Origin: Mariprofundaceae bacterium | Lineage (GTDB): Bacteria > Pseudomonadota > Zetaproteobacteria > Mariprofundales > Mariprofundaceae | DNA: 6,086 bases | Direction: 5' to 3' | NCBI GenBank assembly: GCA_015488125.1 | Contig: WFOJ01000087.1 | Location: 1 to 6,086 of the forward strand | Shown: piece by piece, positions 1 through 5,347 of the stretch | How positions within the stretch are numbered: position 1 is the stretch's first letter | Layout of the letters: every line of letters begins with the position of its first letter | The notes under the pieces: generated by a model | The model's input: only the letters and a program-made list of their open reading frames with translations | Told to the model about the DNA's origin: nothing | Database searches by the model: none | Made by a program: the position numbers and the translations under genes

Positions 1-1
1 C

Positions 2-460
2 CAGCGTTTTACCCTGCCTGCATCGCCGGATATTGCCGCCGCTGCCGAAGGACGTTGTATTCAGCCGGATGCCGCCCTGCATTGGTGTTGGCAGCAACTG
101 GCCCGGGTCGATATTGGCATTATCGAAGGTATTGGCGGCTTAATGGTACCCCTGCATGACGATATGCTGCTCATCGACTGGTTCACCGGACTGTTGCCTG
201 CCCGATGCCTGCTCTGCGTCGATATGCGCCTTGGCTGCATCAACCACACCTTACTCAGTATCGAAGCCATGCAACGACGCGGTATGCCGCCAGATTATGT
301 GTTGCTCAATAATCGCCGGAACATGCCCGACGACGCCTTTGAACACTGCCGCCGCAGCATTGCCCGTTTTCTCCCTGTCTCGACCAGGCTGATCAGCTGC
401 GCTGCCAATGATGATCGCTGGCTCCCAGCGTTGGTTGGAACGTTTTCCGCGACATTGTAA
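2..460 (+). CDS. bioD: Dethiobiotin synthetase BioD, C-terminal part (5' end outside window)
   Basis: BioD closes the ureido ring of dethiobiotin from 7,8-diaminopelargonate, CO2 and ATP, the penultimate step of biotin synthesis, in the cytoplasm. The reading frame is open from base 2 to the TAA at 458-460, giving 152 visible residues. Visible family motifs are SPDIAAAAEG near residues 8-17, EGIGGLMVP at 42-50 (the EGAGGLxVP loop of BioD) and LGCINHTLL at 77-85, followed by a LLNN strand near 101-104 typical of the nucleotide-base-binding region. The N-terminal P-loop lies upstream of the window. One oddity is that the SPH usual in the first motif reads SPD here. The gene converges on the cytochrome operon and is probably the last gene of a bio operon, but its neighbours are not visible. 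A BioD-like P-loop relative is the only reasonable alternative. Confidence 0.85.
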   Translation, partial: QRFTLPASPDIAAAAEGRCIQPDAALHWCWQQLARVDIGIIEGIGGLMVPLHDDMLLIDWFTGLLPARCLLCVDMRLGCINHTLLSIEAMQRRGMPPDYVLLNNRRNMPDDAFEHCRRSIARFLPVSTRLISCAANDDRWLPALVGTFSATL

Positions 461-494
461 TAATTGTTTTTGTATTCGATAAGCCACAGCAAGA

Positions 495-513
495 ACCGCA
501 ACCGACTTGCGGT
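495..513. terminator. Short hairpin between convergent genes, possible weak bidirectional terminator
   Basis: Positions 495-501 (ACCGCAA) and 507-513 (TTGCGGT) form a perfect 7-bp stem around a 5-base loop. It lies 34 bases after the bioD stop and about 80 bases beyond the stop of the dihaem cytochrome gene, where terminators for two converging transcripts are expected. Neither side has a clear T-tract, so it is not a textbook intrinsic terminator. The rest of 461-594 shows no gene. Confidence 0.35.
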
Positions 514-594
514 GTTATGGTTATAGGCACGTAACAGACATATTGTGCGTCTATTCTCTCTTTCCCTGGTTGATTTCTCAGGTTGAAGGAAGCG

Positions 595-1137
595 TTAAAA
601 CAAATCCGCCCAGTTACGATAGCCGGGGATATCTACTTCCGCACGTACAAATGCCCCTTTGTCGGCACGCGTATGGCAGCGGTTACAGTAAGACAGGGAG
701 CGCACCTTGCGATTGTCCTGCACTGCCCAGCGCGGAATATGGCTGTGCTTCTTTTTGATGTACGGCACTTCCGTGATGCGCAGTGGCGCTTCATCTTCTG
801 CCAGTGAGCGAGTGATTTTGATCGAACGTTTGTAGTGCCAGGTGGTATCCGCTGCGTTACTGGTCAGAAATTTGAGGATCGCCAGACGGTCTTCCTCATC
901 CAGCTCTGCATTTTCACCAAAGTGATCTTCCAGTGCTGCTGGAGCCATCAGCTTCTTCCACGAGCGGGCAGGCAGCAAGCCCGGTTGGTAGGCAAAATGA
1001 CATTCGCCGCAGCTTTCGCTGTACAGCGGATTGGTCAATGGCTCAACACCCCGATGGCGAGGAAAGCCAAGAATGGGATGGGCCAGTAAACTGGTCGGTA
1101 CGGCCAGCAGGGTGAGTAAGAGAATCAGGCGTTTCAT
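595..1137 (-). CDS. Periplasmic dihaem cytochrome c, DHC type
   Basis: This is a 180-residue exported dihaem c-type cytochrome resembling the DHC family (Pfam 'dihaem cytochrome c'), which in other bacteria is the electron partner of SHP. The signal peptide occupies about residues 1-19 (MKRLILLL...SLLA). Two CxxCH haem-attachment sites are visible: CGECH at 43-47 and CNRCH at 151-155. H72, in the HFGENA segment, is a good candidate sixth ligand, with H101, H131 and H133 available for the second haem. The segments HSHIPRWAVQDN (131-142) and the one around CNRCHTRADKG look characteristic of the family. I chose ATG at 1137 rather than the in-frame GTG at 1146, because that GTG is part of the GAGGTG ribosome site. 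It is the last gene of the operon, 10 bases after the SHP stop. It probably receives electrons from the membrane b-type cytochrome and passes them to SHP. Confidence 0.9.
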   Translation of the reverse strand: MKRLILLLTLLAVPTSLLAHPILGFPRHRGVEPLTNPLYSESCGECHFAYQPGLLPARSWKKLMAPAALEDHFGENAELDEEDRLAILKFLTSNAADTTWHYKRSIKITRSLAEDEAPLRITEVPYIKKKHSHIPRWAVQDNRKVRSLSYCNRCHTRADKGAFVRAEVDIPGYRNWADLF

Positions 1138-1143
1138 CAGTAT

Positions 1144-1149
1144 CACCTC
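1144..1149 (-). promoter_or_regulatory. Ribosome binding site that fixes the dihaem cytochrome start
   Basis: On the - strand this reads GAGGTG, six bases before ATG 1137, and it overlaps the TGA stop of the upstream SHP gene. An alternative GTG start at 1146 would sit inside this site and would lack one of its own, so the ATG is preferred. The overlap suggests translational coupling of the two cytochromes. Confidence 0.7.
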
Positions 1150-1558
1150 ACAGTGTGTTCAGCCAGGCGAGGACATCGCCTTTTTCCTGGGGAGTGCATT
1201 CACGGCCAATGGTCCACTTGCAATTGCGGCGAAACCATTTTTTGATTTTTTTTGCATCAGTGAAGCGTTCAGCGTTCACCGATGGTGCCATGGCTTCAAT
1301 AACTTTGCCTGTACGCTGATGTTCACCTGGTTGGCGTAAATCAGTGCCGTGGCAGCTTTCGCAAGAGCGGGTGAACGGTTCCTTTTCCGCCTGATGCTTT
1401 TGCCGCCAGAACTGCTGGCCACGTTCAGCGGAAAAATCGCCTGCGCCTTCGCTCTGGTACTGTGCCTGCATCTGCGGCACCAGATTATCTGCAGCCTGGG
1501 CGAGCGGCATCGTCAGTATCATTGCTGCCATAGCTATCGTCCCTGCATATCTCTTCAT
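1148..1558 (-). CDS. Monohaem cytochrome c, SHP (sphaeroides haem protein)/DUF1924 family
   Basis: This is a 136-residue precursor with a signal peptide (about 1-22, ending LAQA) and a mature part of about 114 residues, close to the size of characterised SHP. One haem site, CESCH, lies at 66-70 with GTDL following. The segment KKWFRRNCKW (106-115) and the later C121 match the SHP pattern: N112, about residue 90 of the mature chain, is the best candidate for the asparagine that caps the oxidised haem, and C113/C121 could form the neighbouring disulfide. In known SHP proteins the Asn swings away on reduction so that small ligands such as O2 bind. I chose ATG 1558 because GGAG sits 8 bases upstream and a signal peptide begins there; the frame stays open to 1672 but gives an implausible N-terminus. 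It starts 2 bases after the stop of the four-helix gene and is followed by its usual DHC partner. The exact physiological role of SHP is not settled. Confidence 0.9.
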   Translation of the reverse strand: MKRYAGTIAMAAMILTMPLAQAADNLVPQMQAQYQSEGAGDFSAERGQQFWRQKHQAEKEPFTRSCESCHGTDLRQPGEHQRTGKVIEAMAPSVNAERFTDAKKIKKWFRRNCKWTIGRECTPQEKGDVLAWLNTL

Positions 1559-1560
1559 CG

Positions 1561-2130
1561 TCAAAACTCCAGATAAAGCGCAGTCGCCATCAGCGCCGCG
1601 CCGGTGATACCGGCAGCCGCGTGGCTGCCTGAGCCCAGGCCAATCGTTGTTGGCCCTTTGGAAACCGCCCATGCATAACCCGCCGTGGCCAGTACGCCAA
1701 GCAGCATATGCATGGTATCGGGATCCAGTGGGTCAGCTTCAATATCTTCACTGTGCTGCCAAAAACCGCTGATGACAGCGGCACCGCCAAGTGCTGCTGC
1801 TGTTAATCCGGCATAATGGTGAAAACCTTTTTTGGCAGGCTGGCCGCGCAAGGCAGGATTATCGCCATTGTTAGGTGCTGTGATGCCGGCAAGCACTGCC
1901 GCAAGAAACGAAGCCGCGCCGAGATAGCCATGCGCGGTATCAGCGGTAAATGGTTCCTCGAATGGTTCATTCGTGTAATGCGGCTTGGGTATGCTGGCGT
2001 TGCCATCAATCGCGGCGTTTTTTTCTGGCTGGCCGCCAACAGCGGAAAACAAGTCCAGCGTCTGAGGCTCGGCGGCAAAAGCTGGCAAGTTCATGGCGCA
2101 TAACAGTAGCAAACAAGTGATCCAACGCAT
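1561..2130 (-). CDS. Four-helix integral membrane protein with paired histidines; possible b-type haem protein
   Basis: I do not recognise a named family for this 189-residue protein. A signal peptide (about 1-20, ending PAFAA) is followed by an acidic, proline-containing periplasmic stretch (about 21-62) and four hydrophobic segments at about 68-84, 106-123, 142-157 and 171-187. Every helix starts with a histidine: H67, H104/H105, H141 and H170. With the N-terminus outside, H67 and H141 would face the periplasm while H105 and H170 lie near the cytoplasmic face. This resembles the two-haem four-helix arrangement of eukaryotic-type cytochrome b561. There is no CxxCH. It starts directly after the b561 stop (TGA then ATG, with GGAGAG five bases before the ATG) and ends 2 bases before SHP, so it is clearly co-expressed with that set. 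The haem role is inferred from His placement only; a non-haem assembly or anchor protein is the alternative. Confidence 0.75.
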   Translation of the reverse strand: MRWITCLLLLCAMNLPAFAAEPQTLDLFSAVGGQPEKNAAIDGNASIPKPHYTNEPFEEPFTADTAHGYLGAASFLAAVLAGITAPNNGDNPALRGQPAKKGFHHYAGLTAAALGGAAVISGFWQHSEDIEADPLDPDTMHMLLGVLATAGYAWAVSKGPTTIGLGSGSHAAAGITGAALMATALYLEF

Positions 2131-2712
2131 TCAGTCTCTCCGTTTGGTATAGCCTGTGATCATGGCACGAGCGAAATTTTCCTTATGCTGGAGCGTGGCT
2201 ACCACCATGCCTGTGATGTGTAACACAACCAGTACCAGTAGTCCATCCGGTAATGCACGATGAAGGCTTCGGCTCCATTGCCCGAGCCAATCGCTGACCG
2301 GAATATTCAGTACCCATAAGGGGCCTTCATACTCTCCCCAGCCTTCATACAACAGGCCGGAGGCAGTCAGTAACAACAAGCCTGCCAGCAAGGCGAAAAC
2401 CATCAGCGCTCCCAGTGGGTTATGGCTGTCGTAATGCAATGGTTGATTGCGCAGGCAACTGCGAAAGTAACGCCATGTTTCCGCTGGTGAATACATAAAG
2501 GTGGTGAAACGGGCGTTGGGACTGCCTGTTACGCCCCAAACGAGACGCGCCAGCAGCAATAGTACAAGCATGTACCCCAGCCAGCTATGCGCCCATTCTA
2601 TATCATATTCGCCGCTGATAAAGGCCGCCGTAAAGCAAACCACCAGAGACCAGTGAAAAATGCGGATAAACAGATCCCACTTCATATGTTCGGTTGTGCT
2701 CATGCGGCGCAT
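2131..2712 (-). CDS. Cytochrome b561-type membrane protein (Ni-hydrogenase cytochrome b subunit-like)
   Basis: This is a 193-residue dihaem b-type cytochrome of the family that includes bacterial cytochrome b561 and the hydrogenase b subunit. It would oxidise quinol in the inner membrane and reduce a periplasmic c-type cytochrome. Four membrane helices lie near residues 17-33, 42-62, 100-121 and 154-174. The expected haem ligands are present: H20 (RIFHW) in helix 1, H42 in helix 2, and H151 with H165 flanking the start of helix 4. WDLFIRIFHW at 12-21 and the LARLVWGVTG segment at 54-63 are typical. It is the first gene of the SHP/DHC operon. The start is uncertain: ATGs at 2712, 2703 and 2685 are in frame and none has a strong ribosome site, so the longest is given. 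Specificity within the family cannot be told from sequence, but the neighbours point to the SHP/DHC electron chain. Confidence 0.9.
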   Translation of the reverse strand: MRRMSTTEHMKWDLFIRIFHWSLVVCFTAAFISGEYDIEWAHSWLGYMLVLLLLARLVWGVTGSPNARFTTFMYSPAETWRYFRSCLRNQPLHYDSHNPLGALMVFALLAGLLLLTASGLLYEGWGEYEGPLWVLNIPVSDWLGQWSRSLHRALPDGLLVLVVLHITGMVVATLQHKENFARAMITGYTKRRD

Positions 2713-2820
2713 GATCTTCGCATAGCTGAATTGTATCTGAATGGATGGCGCATCAGGCGTTCATTTACTGTTCAGTATCGGTAGCATAATATGCGCCATG
2801 ATGATGCCAGGGGATACCGG
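2713..2820. promoter_or_regulatory. Divergent promoter region between the cytochrome and ABC operons
   Basis: This 108-bp gap must hold the start signals of both operons. For the + strand, CATAAT at 2785-2790 is a fair -10, but no good -35 is seen. For the - strand, TACAAT (2735 down to 2730) is a fair -10, also without a clear -35. Between them, 2766-2777 is a palindrome, TACTG-TT-CAGTA. The hexamer CTGAAT occurs at 2726-2731 and 2737-2742, 11 bases apart. The 9-mer ATGGCGCAT at 2745-2753 is repeated inverted at 2791-2799. Weak -35 elements together with repeats suggest a regulator, but none can be named. Confidence 0.45.
2809..2814 (+). promoter_or_regulatory. Ribosome binding site supporting a GTG start for the ABC ATPase
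   Basis: AGGGGA lies six bases before GTG 2821. The alternative in-frame ATG at 2791 has no comparable purine site and lies directly after the likely -10 element, so a transcript from that promoter would probably not include it. Confidence 0.65.
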
Positions 2821-3477
2821 GTGAATACACCCATACTGACAACAAAAAAACTGACGCTCAGCTTTGATGAAGGGCGGATTCATGCGCTTAATGGCGTCGA
2901 TCTGCGTGTTGAAGAAGGTGAATTTGTAGCGATTACCGGGCCAAGCGGTTGCGGCAAATCCAGTTTGCTGCATCTGCTTGCCGCCCTGGAGGAACCTGAT
3001 GCCGGCCAGCGCTGGTTTCGTGGCTGTGCTTATGAGGATATGGACGATATTGCCTGCTTTCGCCAGCAACATATTGGTCTGGTATTTCAGGCGTTTCACC
3101 TGCTGCCGACGCTGAATGTTCTGGATAATGTCCTGCTGCCTGCTGTTCCCACAGGGCGGCAGATGGCGGATCATGCCTGCGATTTATTGCAGCGCGTGGG
3201 CATGGACCATCGCCTGCAACAATATCCGGCACAGCTTTCCGGTGGCGAACGTCAGCGTGTGGCCATTGCCCGTGCGCTGATCAACCAACCTGATATTTTA
3301 CTGGCCGATGAGCCGACCGGAAGTCTGGATTCCGTCAGCGCTGGTTATGTATTGCAACTGTTGTCGGAATTGCGTCAGTCCATGGGGCTGACGATGCTGA
3401 TGGTTACCCATGATACCGATATTGCCCGTCAGGCAGACCGGCAGATTTGCATGCGTGATGGCAGGGTGATCGCATGA
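2821..3477 (+). CDS. ABC transporter ATP-binding protein, LolD/MacB-type
   Basis: This cytoplasmic ATPase subunit of 218 residues is the usual length for LolD-like proteins. All motifs are intact, numbered from GTG 2821: Walker A GPSGCGKS at 40-47, Q-loop glutamine at 90 (LVFQAFHLLPTLNVLDNV), signature LSGGERQR at 139-146, Walker B ILLADE at 159-164 with E164 catalytic, D-loop SLD, and H-loop H197 (VTHD). The FHLLPTLNVLDNV stretch after the Q-loop is typical of the MacB/LolD/FtsE group that powers FtsX-fold permeases rather than of uptake importers. The GTG start is chosen because AGGGGA precedes it; ATG 2791 would add ten residues that do not look conserved. The stop overlaps the permease start by ATGA at 3474-3477, so the two are probably translationally coupled. 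It should couple ATP hydrolysis to the permease encoded next. The substrate is unknown. Confidence 0.93.
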   Translation: MNTPILTTKKLTLSFDEGRIHALNGVDLRVEEGEFVAITGPSGCGKSSLLHLLAALEEPDAGQRWFRGCAYEDMDDIACFRQQHIGLVFQAFHLLPTLNVLDNVLLPAVPTGRQMADHACDLLQRVGMDHRLQQYPAQLSGGERQRVAIARALINQPDILLADEPTGSLDSVSAGYVLQLLSELRQSMGLTMLMVTHDTDIARQADRQICMRDGRVIA

Positions 3478-4601
3478 CGTTATGGATGCTGGCCTGGCAC
3501 AATATACGTCGCCGCCCGGCGCGCAGTGCGCTGACCATAGCGGCCGTGGCTATTGGTATTGCCGCCGTCGTCGCGCTGACGGCGATTGCCTGGGGCTTCG
3601 AAAGCAGTTGGCAGCAGGCCAATGATGCCAGAGCCACAGACCTGATCGTCACCCGTCAGGCCAGCCAGAACACCATGCCTTCGCCCTTCCGCGAAGCAGA
3701 TGTGCGCCCGTTGCTGATGCAGCAGGCGCATGTGCAACAGGTGGCTGGGTTGCTGAGCGAAATGCTTTCGGTCAGCGAAGACGGGCCGCCAGCTTTTGTG
3801 TTTGGCTGGGAGTATGGCAGCTATCTGTGGCAACACCTGGAACTGGTGGAAGGCCGCTGGCCTGCCTCAGCTCATGAGCAGGTGGTAGTGATCGGCACGC
3901 TGGCCGCACAAACGCTGCACAAGGGTGTCGGTGATCATGTGGACATTGAAGGGCTGACGTTTCCTGTTGTCGGTATTTTTCGCAGCAGCGCGCTGGTGGA
4001 GAACGGCGCCTTGTTGATGACCCTGCGCCAGATGCAACAGACGATGGACAAACCCGGCAAGGTCAATGTACTGAATATTCAACTGGACGCCAGCGCCAGC
4101 GAGACCGACGAAGCACAGATTCAGCAGCACGTAAGACAGCAGCTTCACGGCTATCATGTGCTGACATCCGGTGAACTGGTCAGCCGCAATGCCGTGGTGC
4201 GCATTGCCAAGGCGATGAGTCAGGTCACCACGCTGATTGCCGGTCTGGTCGGCGCGCTGATGGTGTTTAACACGATGCTGATGAGCGTCAGCGAGCGACG
4301 ACGGGAGATTGGCCTGTTGCTGGCAGTGGGCTGGCGCAAGGCGATGGTGATGCGTCTGATTGTTAGCGAATCGGTGGGACTGGCATTGACTGGCGGCGCA
4401 TTGGGGATTCTGGCTGGTTTCGTCCTTGCCAGCGTACTGGAAATGTTACCGTTGATGCGTGGCAAGATTGATCCACTGTTTTCCCCCTGGTTTTTGCTGG
4501 CGGTACTGGGCTTGTCGGTGGTGCTGGGGATGGCAGGCGGTTTGTTGCCGGCATTGAATGCTGCACGCACCTCGCCTTCACAGGCCCTGCGTGGCGAATG
4601 A
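3474..4601 (+). CDS. ABC transporter permease, MacB/FtsX (LolC/E-like) family
   Basis: This inner-membrane subunit of 375 residues has type VII ABC topology. Helix 1 lies at about 17-40, followed by a large periplasmic MacB_PCD-like domain (about 41-245). Three helices, at about 250-271, 293-325 and 339-362, make up the FtsX domain. The cytoplasmic segment SVSERRREIGLLLAVGWRK (271-289) is the coupling helix that contacts the ATPase. The C-terminal LPALNAARTSPSQALRGE is the usual end of this family. Proteins of this type use ATP to move a periplasmic domain rather than to carry solutes across the membrane, for example extracting lipoproteins (LolCDE) or driving efflux (MacB). A single permease gene implies a homodimer, unlike the LolC/LolE pair. 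It overlaps the ATPase by 4 bases and the LolA-like gene by 4 bases (4598-4601). The adjacent carrier-like gene suggests a lipid or lipoprotein substrate, which is an inference. Confidence 0.92.
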   Translation: MTLWMLAWHNIRRRPARSALTIAAVAIGIAAVVALTAIAWGFESSWQQANDARATDLIVTRQASQNTMPSPFREADVRPLLMQQAHVQQVAGLLSEMLSVSEDGPPAFVFGWEYGSYLWQHLELVEGRWPASAHEQVVVIGTLAAQTLHKGVGDHVDIEGLTFPVVGIFRSSALVENGALLMTLRQMQQTMDKPGKVNVLNIQLDASASETDEAQIQQHVRQQLHGYHVLTSGELVSRNAVVRIAKAMSQVTTLIAGLVGALMVFNTMLMSVSERRREIGLLLAVGWRKAMVMRLIVSESVGLALTGGALGILAGFVLASVLEMLPLMRGKIDPLFSPWFLLAVLGLSVVLGMAGGLLPALNAARTSPSQALRGE

Positions 4602-5347
4602 ACAGCTTTTGGCTCCTTGTGCTATTGCTTGCCCTGGGTGGTCATCAGGCCACTGCCAGTGCACAACACGGAACGCTGGCTATGGACACGGGTAAGGCAG
4701 TTCAATTGCGCATGGATGTGCGTCGCTATGATGCCGACGGCCATCTTTTGTCACCTTTGAAATATGCGCTGATTGTACAGCAGCAGGATGAAGCGCAATA
4801 TCAGCTCTGGCGCGTGCTGGCACCGGCCAGGTGGCGCGGTCAGAAATTGCTGGCACACTGGCAGGCTGAACATGCCGGGGCGATATTCTGGCGGCTGAGC
4901 GCTGAAGGTGGCTGCCTCCGTGATGCCGGGTCTTTCGCCGACTGGCCGGGTGCCCGTCAGATATGGCTACTCATGCGCCCCTGGCAAACATGGGCTGTGA
5001 GGCAGCAGTCCGGTAAGGATGATGAGGTGAACGGCCATGACTGCCGCTGGCAGCGTGTTCGCTCGCCGGATGGCCGTTGGCAGGTGGAGCGTTGCATGGA
5101 TCAACAGCAGCCGGTCAGCTGGCGCACGCGCCTGCTGAATCATCGTGGCAATGTATTGCAGACCATTGATATATCCAAGCTCATACGCCGCAACAACGGT
5201 AAGTTGGCAGCTCGTGATTTTACCATCAGCGATGCAGATGGCAGCCGGACGACGGTGCATGTGTACAGTGGCGACGAAGATTACCAGCCTGCAGCCGGGA
5301 TGTTTCTCCCGCCTGAAGGCTGCGCTGCGCAGCCGGTTCTACCATGA
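4598..5347 (+). CDS. Secreted LolA-like protein (outer-membrane lipoprotein-sorting-like), probable periplasmic carrier
   Basis: This 249-residue exported protein has a signal peptide at about 1-22 (hydrophobic 4-14, cleavage likely after ASA). There is no lipobox cysteine, so it should be soluble in the periplasm. The layout resembles the LolA-like proteins that follow MacB-type ABC genes. An early strand pair (YALIVQQQDEAQYQLWRVL, 56-74) leads to an RGQKLLAHW segment (80-88) in the position where the family has a 'kG..lL' motif. The C-terminal part (DISKLIRRNNGKLAARDFTI, then a strand to AGMFLP) matches the usual last strands and terminal loop. It is unusually rich in tryptophan, 12 residues in all, several clustered at 116-132. 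C149 and C166 could form a disulfide. Similarity is weak and judged by eye. The position, overlapping the permease and the next gene by ATGA on each side, is the stronger evidence for a role as carrier of an extracted lipid-type cargo. Confidence 0.6.
   Translation: MNSFWLLVLLLALGGHQATASAQHGTLAMDTGKAVQLRMDVRRYDADGHLLSPLKYALIVQQQDEAQYQLWRVLAPARWRGQKLLAHWQAEHAGAIFWRLSAEGGCLRDAGSFADWPGARQIWLLMRPWQTWAVRQQSGKDDEVNGHDCRWQRVRSPDGRWQVERCMDQQQPVSWRTRLLNHRGNVLQTIDISKLIRRNNGKLAARDFTISDADGSRTTVHVYSGDEDYQPAAGMFLPPEGCAAQPVLP

Noticed and set aside
507..758. Open frame on the + strand starting in the convergent spacer
   Set aside because: It runs antisense into the dihaem cytochrome gene over most of its length, and its translation shows no protein family features.
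1559..1672. N-terminal extension of the SHP gene to an upstream start at 1672
   Set aside because: It would add 38 residues before a good signal peptide and overlap the four-helix gene by more than 100 bases, while ATG 1558 has a GGAG site at proper distance.
2791..2820. ATG 2791 as the start of the ABC ATPase
   Set aside because: No ribosome site precedes it, it lies right after the likely -10 element, and GTG 2821 has AGGGGA in place. The choice is probable, not certain.
2761..3174. Open frame of 137 codons on the - strand opposite the ABC ATPase start
   Set aside because: It overlaps the Walker A coding region and the promoter region, and it has no motif or ribosome site.
2821..4601. Naming the ATPase and permease lolD and lolC/E or macB
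   Set aside because: The family is clear, but there is a single permease rather than a LolC/LolE pair and the ATPase is not fused as in MacB, so no specific symbol is justified.
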